A stretch of 64,000 bases of DNA from Candidatus Methanodesulfokora washburnensis (lineage in GTDB: Archaea > Korarchaeota > Korarchaeia > Korarchaeales > Korarchaeaceae), in NCBI RefSeq assembly GCF_003947435.1, contig NZ_RCOS01000087.1, positions 1 through 64,000 on the forward strand, read 5' to 3'. The notes under the pieces were generated by a model. It saw nothing but the letters and a program-made list of their open reading frames with translations, was not told the origin of the DNA and made no database searches. Below are positions 9,177 through 17,191 of the stretch, piece by piece (the first letter of the stretch is position 1; each line of letters begins with the position of its first letter). The position numbers and the translations under genes are program-made.

Positions 9177-9551
9177 TTAAAGTTGAGCAAGGGTTTTCCC
9201 ACACTTAGGACATAGAAATCTATCTCCATCTTCAGATGGTACTGGAGCCATCCACTCATAGCAAAAGGGACATAAAACTATCTCATCAGTTCTTAAAAGC
9301 TTGGCAATGGCATAAGCCATGGAGAAGAGGGAAAATCGGAGCTTTCCCATCATCTTGAGGAGATAATCCACCTTTTTGTCAATCTCGCTCTGAAGCTCTG
9401 CCAATTCGCTGAGCTGTTTCTCGATTCCACCGCCTAGGACTTGGGAGATTTCCCTGAATGAGACTCTCAGAGCTTTTGCTATCTCTCTTGTGCTTTTTCC
9501 CTCGGAATAGAGCCTTTTTATCTCCTCTATCTTCTCCTCAGTTAAGGGCAT
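9177..9551 (-). CDS. Helix-turn-helix / zinc-ribbon DNA-binding protein of the integrated element
   Basis: The 124-residue protein starts with a Hin/Trp-repressor-type HTH (residues 5-38: TEEKIEEIKRLYSEGKSTRE, then IAKALRVS), continues with a helical region (about 42-90) and ends in a zinc ribbon with Cys94, Cys97, Cys114 and Cys117 (CPFC and CPKC). This arrangement is common in regulators of archaeal plasmids and viruses. The gene sits at the distal end of the integrated element, directly downstream of the repeat patch at 9601-9671, so it may bind that patch as replication or copy-control factor. That link is inference. Confidence 0.65.
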   Translation of the reverse strand: MPLTEEKIEEIKRLYSEGKSTREIAKALRVSFREISQVLGGGIEKQLSELAELQSEIDKKVDYLLKMMGKLRFSLFSMAYAIAKLLRTDEIVLCPFCYEWMAPVPSEDGDRFLCPKCGKTLAQL

Positions 9552-9600
9552 CGAGGAAAAGAGAGGAAGGAAAATAAAAGCCTTCTCTGTTTTTGTTTTG

Positions 9601-9671
9601 ATCTGATATCATCCTGTTACTAGGTAATGTTGCCCCTGTTATTGCTTGCTTCCCTCTGTTACCATCTGATA
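9601..9671. repeat. Iteron-like repeat patch (candidate origin or operator)
   Basis: Two copies of ATCTGATA (9601-9608 and 9664-9671) bracket three copies of CTGTTA at 9614, 9636 and 9656. The copies are spaced 22 and 20 bases apart, about two helical turns, so bound proteins would sit on one DNA face. The patch lies 50 bases upstream of the HTH/zinc-ribbon gene and inside the only large noncoding segment of the element. Plasmid origins and autoregulated promoters look like this. Confidence 0.4.
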
Positions 9672-10233
9672 CCCTGCTATCAAAGAAAAGGGAGATCCCT
9701 GTAATATATGCTCTATTCCTAATATTCCCCAATATCTCCTGCTTTCCCCCATTACTTCCAAGAGTATTCGGTTGCACGCATAAAGATGCTAGAGCATTAT
9801 TTTTAGCTAGGATGGGTCAAGCTTATGCCTGTATAGATCTCATAGTAACCTGTATCGATCGGATTTGCTTTATTGAACGTGAAGTAGGATGCAGCTAATT
9901 CATATGCACATGCGGATATAGTCAGATCTGCATATAGCTTTTAAGCGCACACAGGGAATGATGAATCCAGACAACCTTTCGCTTCTCAGGTAATCCCTTA
10001 TCTTCCTCAGGTATCTGAGGAGGACAGACCTAAAAGGGATGACCTAGGTCTGACCTTCGGAATCGTCAGCTGACTCCTGCCCTGAGCAGCAAAGATATGG
10101 ATATGTATTTCAAACATAGGACACTACAGAACATGCAGAAGTCAGCCATTATTAACCCTCATAGAAGCCAAAGTTATATAGGAGAAATAATAATAGCCGA
10201 AATCCGTATGTTCCGTAGAGCTATATGTTGACA
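9672..10233. other. Noncoding segment of the integrated element
   Basis: No convincing gene is seen. The frame 9777-9538 on the minus strand is an accident of the repeats. Two direct copies of CCTGTATNGATC stand at about 9829 and 9852, and a 7-bp inverted repeat CAGACCT / AGGTCTG spans 10025-10052. The stretch may hold the replication origin of the element, as nothing else in 9.2-13.6 kb is noncoding over more than 120 bases. Confidence 0.35.
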
Positions 10234-11469
10234 TTACTCTAATCCTGTAAATCCTCTTAGGTGATCAGGTAGCTTATCCCTCAGGATCTTTATCCCCTTA
10301 TAGTATCTCTTACCTCTGTCAGCATAGCTGGTATGTTTTAGCCCAGCCATCCTCTCTGTGAACTTCCTCCTAGAAAGGCTATCGATCTCCTCATTATTAC
10401 AGAACCTCAGATAGAGATCATAAAGGAAAGAAGCCTCTTCTCTGACTCCCTCTTCCTCAGCTAGCCATCCCTCTTCCTTTCCTGTCTCTATAAAGTTGAA
10501 AACCGAGTCGGATCTCCTCATCCACTTCCTCTTAGCATCTTGAGGTGTGTCCTGAAAACTGAATTTTCCCTCGATGTAGGCATTTCTTATTGCTAATAGA
10601 CTAAAGGCTAATAGCTTAGGTGCTTCTTTTGGTAAAAGATCATCAATAATTGCTTTTTTAATCCCCTCATTTCTCTCAAATTTGTTCGGGAATTCCAGAC
10701 AGACAGCCCTAGACCAGAAGGCATTGTCGGCATTCTCCACGATTGGCGGATTATTACACAGAAATATCAGTTTAGCATAGTTGTAGAAGTAGATCGGATC
10801 TCTGAATTTCCTCTCACCTTTAATTAGGCTCTCTCCTGTCATCTCCTTTATCCATCCTGTCTCATGAACAATTTTGTTGGGAAGGTCATCGCATATATTA
10901 GCTAACTTGTGATACAACTCTATTCTGGAAAATCTCATAGAACCTGAAGCTAAATCCTGAATTGGTGTGCTTGCTATGTTATCTTTTCCTAAAAGAGAGA
11001 TTAAAAGCTGAGAAAATGTTGTTTTTCCTGAATCCCTGTCGCCCCAGATCACAAAAAGACTTTTTAACGGGTATTTTCCTGCTAAGAGGGGATATCCTGT
11101 TAATTCAAGGAGAAGCGGATACTTATCTCCTGCCCAATCCTCATAATATTTTGATATAGTGCATTCATTTCTAAAACCTTCTAGGACCTCATCATAGCTC
11201 TTATCACTATAGTTCACCAGAGTTTCCAGATCAATTTTGTGTGGTATTTTGTGGAATACATAGAGATCTGGGGACGGGAAGAAAGCATAGCTACTGAGGG
11301 AATCACTATGATAGAAGAAGGCTTCCCAATCGAGGACCATGTCCTCATAAAGAATAAGCTTCTCATTGAAATCCGCTTCGGTATATGTTGAATCCCTCAG
11401 TATGCTCATAAAGTCCGTTTTATATCCTACATATCTCCTACTTCTGTTCTCCATGCCCAGAAGAAACAT
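10234..11469 (-). CDS. SF3 (D5/P4-type) primase-helicase, C-terminal part of a frameshifted gene
   Basis: The 411-residue frame carries a complete SF3 helicase core: Walker A GDRDSGKT (residues 143-150), Walker B with two acids in NICDDLP (191-197), motif B' TGESLIKGERKF (211-222), sensor 1 FLCNNPP (236-242) and an arginine finger in FWSRAV (Arg254). Such enzymes unwind DNA at the origin of plasmids and viruses, usually fused to a D5_N or primase domain. The first Met (MFLLGMENRS) lies inside the D5_N region. The missing upstream part is found in two other frames at 11470-11758. The gene therefore looks inactivated, or the sequence has two indel errors. The helicase frame itself is intact. 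Confidence 0.75.
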   Translation of the reverse strand: MFLLGMENRSRRYVGYKTDFMSILRDSTYTEADFNEKLILYEDMVLDWEAFFYHSDSLSSYAFFPSPDLYVFHKIPHKIDLETLVNYSDKSYDEVLEGFRNECTISKYYEDWAGDKYPLLLELTGYPLLAGKYPLKSLFVIWGDRDSGKTTFSQLLISLLGKDNIASTPIQDLASGSMRFSRIELYHKLANICDDLPNKIVHETGWIKEMTGESLIKGERKFRDPIYFYNYAKLIFLCNNPPIVENADNAFWSRAVCLEFPNKFERNEGIKKAIIDDLLPKEAPKLLAFSLLAIRNAYIEGKFSFQDTPQDAKRKWMRRSDSVFNFIETGKEEGWLAEEEGVREEASFLYDLYLRFCNNEEIDSLSRRKFTERMAGLKHTSYADRGKRYYKGIKILRDKLPDHLRGFTGLE

Positions 11470-11758
11470 AACCTTAGAGAAAAGCCTCTCTAGATCCTTC
11501 TCTCCCTCTCTGTAAATCCCCCTATCGTAGATAAAAAATCCCTATAACCCTGTCCTTAACGACAAAAGTCCGTATAGGAATGTATTCCTTGAGCTTCTCC
11601 GTTAAGACTCTAGCAAATTTATGAGGGGGAGGTGCTTTATTCTCAGTCAGCTCTTCCATCAGCTCATCTCTCAAATAATAGGCTATCTCCTCAGCTATCT
11701 GATCAAAATCTTTATATTCTTCTTCAGGCTTTTTATTATTGAGTTGTGTGGTCTCCAT
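11470..11758 (-). pseudogene. N-terminal D5_N fragment of the SF3 primase-helicase, separated by two indels
   Basis: A 78-codon frame starts at an ATG (11758) and ends at a TAG (11522) with VVKDRVIGIF just before the break. Skipping one T in the run of six Ts at about 11531-11536 brings the next frame in line as IYDRGIYREGE, the usual D5_N turn. A second compensating slip near 11500 joins EKDLERLFSKV to the helicase frame. Together they give a normal protein of about 500 residues. The 78-codon frame is thus the gene's front end, not a separate protein. The gene is either a recent pseudogene or affected by homopolymer error. Confidence 0.6.
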
Positions 11759-11797
11759 CGGAGATCACCTTACTTTCTTTTTTCCTCTCCCTGATGC

Positions 11798-12220
11798 TCA
11801 CCTCCCCTTCCTTGCAAACCTACTAAGGCTCTCGACAATTTCTTCTTTTCTTCTGTAACACATTTCATTTAAACAACTTATGAGGGAGTTCAAAACGCTC
11901 CTGTATGGCTCTATTGCCCTTGAAACAGCGTAATCGAAGAACTCATGATAAAGAGTTTCAATCGCTTTTTCTTCATCCTCCTCATAGACATAGATTTTCT
12001 TCCCCTTAACCTCACCTGAGAGCTTGTTATCCTGAGGCATCCAAACTACATCAAGCTCAAATCCAAGCCCTGTATCTCTTTTGAGCCTTTCTAGCTCATG
12101 TCTAAGCCTTTCTTCTATGGGAAAATTTGGATATCCTGATCCCTTCTCACTCTGTCTCTCTTTACCCGCATTTTTACTCATACTCTTCCTCTGTAAGCTA
12201 TTTTGATTATCTTCTATCAT
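11798..12220 (-). CDS. Small zincin-like protein of the integrated element
   Basis: This 140-residue protein has a basic/polar N-terminus (1-30) and a conserved-looking core: IYVYEEDEEKAIETLYHEFF, i.e. a strand then a helix with His92-Glu93 and Asp96, which resembles the helix of small zincin metallopeptidases (HExxH with Asp in place of the last His). Proteins with a similar HEFxDY motif accompany integrases in archaeal integrative elements (recollection, unverified). Proteolytic activity is not certain. It lies between the integrase and the primase-helicase in the same orientation. Confidence 0.45.
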   Translation of the reverse strand: MIEDNQNSLQRKSMSKNAGKERQSEKGSGYPNFPIEERLRHELERLKRDTGLGFELDVVWMPQDNKLSGEVKGKKIYVYEEDEEKAIETLYHEFFDYAVSRAIEPYRSVLNSLISCLNEMCYRRKEEIVESLSRFARKGR

Positions 12221-12338
12221 CGGGAAAAATAGGACTTTATGGCTTATAAGCCTTTATTCTTATATTTTAAGGCAAAACTTTTTATTTACAAGCTTAAATA
12301 AAAGTTTTTATTTGAGTTATAATATTTGATATTCAATA

Positions 12339-13586
12339 TTATGCAGTTCTTTTTATCACTATTTTCCCTGATGGAAGTATCGTGTATATGTCCCATCCCT
12401 CCCTCAGGTATTTCTCTAAATCCTCCTCCCTCACTATCTTCTTCGGATCTCCAGATCCCTCCCTAATCTTCTTCATCTCGTTCTCTATAAGCATCAGCTC
12501 TTCCTCCTCCGTTAGCTTTCTACCAAGCTCCCTCTCCTTCTCTATCCTTATTCTCATTGGATCTATTCCCATCATCACTGCAAACCTCCTTATTGCCTCT
12601 ATAACAGCCTCATTCTTTATCTTCTCTGGGCTCTCAGTCTTGTATATCGTTAGGAAAGGTTCAGCTTTCTTCCATTCTTCTATTAGCTCTGGCTCTGATG
12701 GTCTAAAGTAGCTCAGATCAAGTCCTGTAACCTGTCCCATCCAGAGGCTTATCGTTGTCCTTGATACCCCTGCTCTCTCAAGCTGAGTCCTGTAGAACTT
12801 CCTTAAGGAGTGAATATGAAGTTGGTATCCCCCGCTGCTGTCCCTGTAGTCCATTCCAACCTTCTTTATCGCTGAATACCAGTACTGCTGGGCATGGATT
12901 TTCCTGAGAAATTTATCGGGATCTCCCCTCCTAGGCCAGAGCCATTCACTTCTTACACCTTTCCTCTCTCTATCTTTTAGATATTCTTTTAATATCTCCA
13001 CACACTCCTTTGTGAGGTAAACCTTCCTCACAATACCAGTCTTTGCGGTCCTTACGTCCACATATGGGGGATCTGATTCCATGTGGAGATCCGATACCTT
13101 GAGCTGAAGGCATTCAATTAGCCTCATCCCAGTCGATGCTAATGTTAAAAACAACGCCTTATTTCTTAACCCCATGACGCTGAGTATCTTCCTCAGCTCA
13201 TCGACAGTTGGAGCCCTATCTGCTCTGACAGCTTTCGCAGGAGGAAGCATAATTCTATACCTCAGAATATCAGATCTTATCTCTGCACCTGCCATTCTCA
13301 GCATCCTTATTAGAAGGTGAAGGTAGAACTTCAGGGTCTTTGGCGCAAGTTTCTCCTCCTGTATCTTGGCAAGAAAGCTCCTTATTGTCTCATATGCATC
13401 CATCTTCCCCTTTACAATATCCGTTATTGCTTCTTTGTATCCCTTTCCCGTCACATCCTCCAAGATCCTCAGGACCTTCCTAACAGCGTATATCCTCCTG
13501 TCCCCTGTTGAAGCTATCGACTCCACTATCGAGTCAATATTTAAATAGCCTGAGCTCTTCCTCCTGTTGACCCTCCTCCTCGCCAT
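12339..13586 (-). CDS. int: Tyrosine recombinase (integrase) of the integrated element
   Basis: The 415-residue protein has an N-terminal SAM-like core-binding domain (about 15-110) and a catalytic domain with Arg155 (ASTGMRLIE), Lys182 (AKTG), His259 and Arg262 (HSLR) and Tyr293 (LSYFRP). All are intact, so it should be active. A C-terminal extension of about 120 residues beyond Tyr293 is longer than in XerA and resembles plasmid/virus integrases of archaea. The ATG at 13586 (MARRRVNRRK) is preferred: the longer TTG frame begins inside the tRNA gene. The gene reads away from tRNA-Arg, 52 bases from its 5' end. Such enzymes recombine the element's att site with a tRNA gene. Confidence 0.9.
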   Translation of the reverse strand: MARRRVNRRKSSGYLNIDSIVESIASTGDRRIYAVRKVLRILEDVTGKGYKEAITDIVKGKMDAYETIRSFLAKIQEEKLAPKTLKFYLHLLIRMLRMAGAEIRSDILRYRIMLPPAKAVRADRAPTVDELRKILSVMGLRNKALFLTLASTGMRLIECLQLKVSDLHMESDPPYVDVRTAKTGIVRKVYLTKECVEILKEYLKDRERKGVRSEWLWPRRGDPDKFLRKIHAQQYWYSAIKKVGMDYRDSSGGYQLHIHSLRKFYRTQLERAGVSRTTISLWMGQVTGLDLSYFRPSEPELIEEWKKAEPFLTIYKTESPEKIKNEAVIEAIRRFAVMMGIDPMRIRIEKERELGRKLTEEEELMLIENEMKKIREGSGDPKKIVREEDLEKYLREGWDIYTILPSGKIVIKRTA

Positions 13587-13637
13587 ATCTATCCTAGGTA
13601 GTAGGGGAGGAGAGTCAATATAAAGTTGAGCTACGTT

Positions 13638-13712
13638 GGGCCCGTAGCTCAGCAAGGATAGAGCGACGGCCTTCTAAGCCGTAGGTCGCGGGTTCAAGTC
13701 CCGCCGGGCCCG
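13638..13712 (+). tRNA. tRNA-Arg (anticodon TCT)
   Basis: The acceptor stem GGGCCCG pairs with CGGGCCC. The D arm starts TAGCTCAG, the anticodon stem ACGGC / GCCGT encloses the loop CTTCTAA (anticodon TCT), and the T arm is GCGGG-TTCAAGT-CCCGC, with discriminator G. There is no intron. It reads AGA codons, which are abundant here. It is the likely attachment gene of the neighbouring element. Confidence 0.95.
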
Positions 13713-13956
13713 TTTTCTCAAAAACAATGTTAATTTAGGAAAAAATCCAAGATTAATTATTGGGACATAAAACCGGAGATCATAGGTTTTAGAGTTTTCT
13801 AGTGGGAATAGGCATAGAGTAACTGACAATAAGGAGCTATATAATGACGGCATAGTCAGGATAATTAGCTGAATGCTAATCGAAGGAAAAGCAGCGAATA
13901 TAAAAATGCAAAGAGCCTAATTGGAGCCTTAGAGCTAATCAGCGAAAACGCCATTA

Positions 13957-14523
13957 TCAGCGCCTTAGTAGTTTTACTATCTCCGAGGGATCTCCTGTTA
14001 CAGGAACTCTCGCTACTCTTTCCATGCTAAGTTTTCCAAGCCATGGTATGCCGAACTGCTTCCCACTGTTGGGATCAACTATCACAAGATACTCCCTCTT
14101 TGGATCAAGTCCCAAGTTTATGTTCTTCGATAGCTCTAGCAGAAGCCTGTCAACTGCAGCAGCAATACCCTCGGATGAGTTGGCTGATACAACCATTTTT
14201 CTTCCGCTGAACTCCACTTTCTCCTCACCAGAGACAAAAATCAGATATAGATCTGCATTCTCCAGAGTGCTGCTCATGTTGACAACTGTCACATTCCTCA
14301 AATTACCCTTGCTGAGGATCGTAGTCAAATAGATTACCGATGTCTCCCCCTGTATCATGTAGTTTCCCGTGTCAGGCCTGTATAAGTGCTGATCAAATGC
14401 AACACAAAGCAATATCCCCTGCTGTTTGGGGGGATTTGATTGTTTTATAGATATACTGCCAGCTATTATGAGAACCAGCAGAATTACCACAGCAGCCAAA
14501 ATTGCCGGAACATACCTCCTCAA
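13957..14523 (-). CDS. Membrane-anchored extracellular protein of unknown function
   Basis: The 188-residue protein has an N-terminal transmembrane anchor (residues 5-25, AILAAVVILLVLIIAGSISI) and an outward-facing domain of about 160 residues with sequons (NVT, NMS, NSS). Patterns such as ADLYLIFVSGEEKV and EYLVIVDPNSG suggest an alpha/beta fold of unidentified type. It lies 25 bases downstream of the large surface protein at 16836-14548 on the same strand, so the two are probably one operon and may form an envelope complex. No family recognised. Confidence 0.5.
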   Translation of the reverse strand: MRRYVPAILAAVVILLVLIIAGSISIKQSNPPKQQGILLCVAFDQHLYRPDTGNYMIQGETSVIYLTTILSKGNLRNVTVVNMSSTLENADLYLIFVSGEEKVEFSGRKMVVSANSSEGIAAAVDRLLLELSKNINLGLDPKREYLVIVDPNSGKQFGIPWLGKLSMERVARVPVTGDPSEIVKLLRR

Positions 14524-14547
14524 AGGATCACCTCGCAGATTAGATGT

Positions 14548-16836
14548 TTACCTCCTCCTGAACCCCTTCTTCTCGAATTTAAGCTTGGGGATCCTCTCAC
14601 TCCTTATCTTATATGACCTGTAGATCCTGAGCACAGCTATAGCTGCTATTATCAGAACAACAATTGATATTATTATCATTGCAAATGTGGACATTACCAT
14701 GTCTACATAGGTCATTGCTGATAACCTATACTCATCAAGAAATCTCCCCATGTTGTCCTTGTATGAGAGCTCCGACTTCACATAGGTCTTGAGATCTAGT
14801 GATGGATATAAGTCTGAGGCCTTCGCTGCTACATATACTTTTATTGAGTTCATGGGGCTCAGGTTTCCTACGTACAGATGCACTGATCCATCCGGATCAA
14901 CTCTTCCTCCTTTAGCTGAGAGGGAGATCCCCTCACCCGGAACAAACTTTATCTCAATATCCCTTGCCTCTGCATTTCCCGTGTTCTCAATCCTGAACGT
15001 CATGTTTCTCAGGGCACCCCACTCCATCCTCACCTGCTGATCTTCAGGTATGAGCGAGATCAAGGGCCTCGTTATGTTCACCTTTATCTGGGATTCTGTT
15101 GATCCAGTGGAGCCCAGTGCCTTAACATACTCTATTGATGTTGTAGATAGATTATTCACTCCTGGAGGTGGAGATGATGCCTTCACAGTATAAATGAAGG
15201 TAATCCTCTGCCATGGATCCATTTTCTCAAGGAAGTAGAAGCCCTTCTGCTGTGTTTGCACGACTATGGCTGTTCCATTGTCCTTTCCAATGACATCAAA
15301 TCCAGCTCCAAGCCTCTCAGCTATCTTCACCTGAACCGCTGGAATATCTCCCTGGTTCTCAATTGCTAGTACAACTAAAGCAGTGTCCTTCAGGCTCATC
15401 GATTGCCTGTCAACTTTCTTCTGCACTATCGCTATATTTGCATCCCTCAAAACCCTTACTACGATTATTTTTGTGTAGAGGAACTCCTTTGTTAGGGGAT
15501 CTATCAATGTCAGCCTTATCCTTGAGTCCCTAGGCTGCTGGAGCTTTGGAGGTGTCTTAAACTGAAGCTCAACTGAGCTGGATGAGCCGGGATTAATGCT
15601 CATGTCAAGGGATGCCTTACCGGTTATTGGATCTGATGGATCACTTAAAAGTTTCAGCTTCATTTCTCTCTCGAGGTTGTTCTTCACCAGAACCTGCAGT
15701 TTCAGGGTGGAGTTCTCAACTGTTTTATTTTCAGATATGAAGCCTGAGAGAGCTGAGACCATAACAGTTATGGATGAGGATCTAAGCCATGCCTCGAAGA
15801 ACCTAAGCACATCGTAGGTCTCCTGGCATCTAGTCCATATGAATGGGGTATATCCATAAGGGGGAAGCCCATCCTTATTTACAGCTCTCGCTATGCTCAC
15901 AGCTATGCCTGAGAAGCTGCTAAGCACATCCTCTGTATCAAGTATTCCAGCAGATGCCAGCCTGAGAAGGCCTCCAAACACGACTGCATTGTCTATTGTT
16001 GGAGCCGGGTTGCTCGTTATGTGCTGCTTAAGCTCGGATGCCACCTTGGAGAGCAGATTCTGATCAACATCAAAGCCGAGCATCTCAGCCTCTATCAGGG
16101 ATGAGACTATTATCGAATCCTTGACCGGATCCAGCCATCCAGTTGATGAAGCCTTCTGCTCAAGGTAGGTTATCGCACTCCTTATATTATCATCCACATT
16201 TACATCATAGAGCTTTCTTACAGCAATTAAAGCTGATAGAACATATGATGTGGTGAGAGGATCAGGCTCTCTCTGGTAGTAGGACTCGGGCTGTGGGGCC
16301 CATCCTCCGCTTTTATCCTGAAGCTTCACTAAGGAGTATGCAGCGTTTTTTATCTCATTCTCTGCATCTATTATCCCAAGTGCTTGGGCATTTGAAAGGA
16401 GGAGCAGGACATTTGAACTAAATTTAACATCTATATAGTAACCTGATGCCTCGGATGTCCATAAGTTCCTTGTCCTCTTGCTGAGAAAGTAATCAACTAT
16501 TCCCTTTATTTTCGCACTTAAATTTCCCTCATTAAAAGAGACAAATCCCTTGTGAAGGAGAGCTTCCGACATTATCAAGCCGGCATAAAGGTTTGAATAG
16601 TCATCTGGGACCGCTGAAAAGGCATATGGCTGATATGTGAATATTATGCCTCCAACCCATCCGAAGGCCTTGACATCTGCTATGTTGCTGTAAGATGGTA
16701 TTGACAGGAAGTAGTGGGCCGAGAGCCTTATTCCCTCAGCTGAAAGGGCTAATGGATCCTGTTGTGCTAGAGCTGGCTCTAAAGGAAGGAGAAGGAACAT
16801 GAGAGGTATGAGAAACAATCTGAATTTCATTGCCAT
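14548..16836 (-). CDS. Large membrane-anchored surface protein: alpha/alpha toroid plus CARDB-like repeats
   Basis: The start ATG at 16836 gives a proper signal peptide (MAMKFRLFLIPLMFLLLPL). Residues about 25-330 consist of helix pairs with LQDKSGGWAPQ, TSYVLSALIAV and ITYLEQKASSTGWLD, the pattern of an alpha/alpha toroid (prenyltransferase/squalene-cyclase or thioester-protein type). Residues about 340-690 are several Ig-like modules of CARDB/NEW3 type (VLAIENQGDIPAVQVKI, FRIENTGNAEARDIEIKF). A C-terminal transmembrane helix with a basic tail (YRSYKIRSERIPKLKFEKKG) follows. The catalytic DXDD of cyclases is not evident, so a binding or structural role at the cell surface is more likely. Confidence 0.6.
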   Translation of the reverse strand: MAMKFRLFLIPLMFLLLPLEPALAQQDPLALSAEGIRLSAHYFLSIPSYSNIADVKAFGWVGGIIFTYQPYAFSAVPDDYSNLYAGLIMSEALLHKGFVSFNEGNLSAKIKGIVDYFLSKRTRNLWTSEASGYYIDVKFSSNVLLLLSNAQALGIIDAENEIKNAAYSLVKLQDKSGGWAPQPESYYQREPDPLTTSYVLSALIAVRKLYDVNVDDNIRSAITYLEQKASSTGWLDPVKDSIIVSSLIEAEMLGFDVDQNLLSKVASELKQHITSNPAPTIDNAVVFGGLLRLASAGILDTEDVLSSFSGIAVSIARAVNKDGLPPYGYTPFIWTRCQETYDVLRFFEAWLRSSSITVMVSALSGFISENKTVENSTLKLQVLVKNNLEREMKLKLLSDPSDPITGKASLDMSINPGSSSSVELQFKTPPKLQQPRDSRIRLTLIDPLTKEFLYTKIIVVRVLRDANIAIVQKKVDRQSMSLKDTALVVLAIENQGDIPAVQVKIAERLGAGFDVIGKDNGTAIVVQTQQKGFYFLEKMDPWQRITFIYTVKASSPPPGVNNLSTTSIEYVKALGSTGSTESQIKVNITRPLISLIPEDQQVRMEWGALRNMTFRIENTGNAEARDIEIKFVPGEGISLSAKGGRVDPDGSVHLYVGNLSPMNSIKVYVAAKASDLYPSLDLKTYVKSELSYKDNMGRFLDEYRLSAMTYVDMVMSTFAMIIISIVVLIIAAIAVLRIYRSYKIRSERIPKLKFEKKGFRRR

Positions 16837-16915
16837 ATGGGGGATCAGCTGAGAAGCTATAAAAAGCAATCATAGACGATTGCAGAAATTTAAATAAAAA
16901 AGGAAGAAAGGGGGA

Positions 16916-17135
16916 TCAGCCAGCCGCACCGGCTGGTATCGCAACTATCACTGGCATCAGCGCTGCAGGAGCTGTAGATGATACAAGCTTTGTCGGATCT
17001 GCTATGCAATTGATGTTGCCAAGAATCAAGGTATATTATAAGCATCTTTACGAAGCTGACTGCCTCTTCTTCAAGTTTCTGGTTGACACCAGCCGTTGTT
17101 GTTATATCTTTTGCATATGTGACATTTCCACTATC
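16916..17135 (-). pseudogene. Decayed fragment of a surface-protein gene
   Basis: Read on the minus strand, one frame gives DSGNVTYAKDITTTAGVNQK, then LEEEAVSFVKML. After a shift of one base, another frame continues LGNINCIADPTKLVSSTAPA and ends PAGAAG at a TGA (16916-16918). An in-frame TAG precedes the fragment and no start is present. The composition (Thr/Ser/Val/Ala, a sequon) fits the C-terminal part of a secreted surface protein. It is a genuine relic rather than a gene. The rest of the gap to 17191 holds only the gins15 promoter. Confidence 0.45.
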
Positions 17136-17161
17136 CTAGCATAAACCTAGGCTCCTAGGAG

Positions 17162-17176
17162 CTTTAATATTTAAAG
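17162..17176 (+). promoter_or_regulatory. TATA element of the gins15-rpl44e-rps27e-aif2a operon
   Basis: TTTAATATTTAAAG lies about 25 bases upstream of the ATG at 17192, the spacing expected for a leaderless archaeal transcript. It argues for ATG 17192 over the ATG at 17177, which would lie between the TATA box and the transcription start. A palindromic CCTAGG pair precedes it (17147-17159). Confidence 0.45.
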
Positions 17177-17191
17177 ATGCTTGGTATCCCG

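Larger units (their letters stand above)
9177..13637. mobile_element. Small integrated plasmid/virus-like element at tRNA-Arg(TCT)
   Basis: Five minus-strand genes typical of an archaeal plasmid or virus (integrase, zincin-like, D5_N/SF3 helicase, HTH-zinc ribbon, origin-like repeats) lie between the surface-protein island and a tRNA gene. No structural or conjugation genes are present, so it is a minimal replicon or a remnant. The element lies on the 5' side of the tRNA, whereas most archaeal integrations use the 3' half and lie downstream. I could not find a duplicated tRNA segment at the other end, so the left limit is a guess. Confidence 0.6.

Noticed and set aside
8983-9204. 73-codon minus-strand frame with two Cys pairs
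   Set aside because: Starts inside the HTH gene in another frame without a ribosome-binding site. A resemblance to the 3' end of a tnpB gene was considered but could not be supported.
9538-9777. 79-codon minus-strand frame upstream of the HTH gene
   Set aside because: Its repeated GKQ-like words only reflect the DNA repeats at 9601-9671; no ribosome-binding site, fold or normal codon bias.
12339-13655. Integrase starting at TTG 13655
   Set aside because: That start lies within the tRNA-Arg gene; ATG 13586 gives the usual basic N-terminus.
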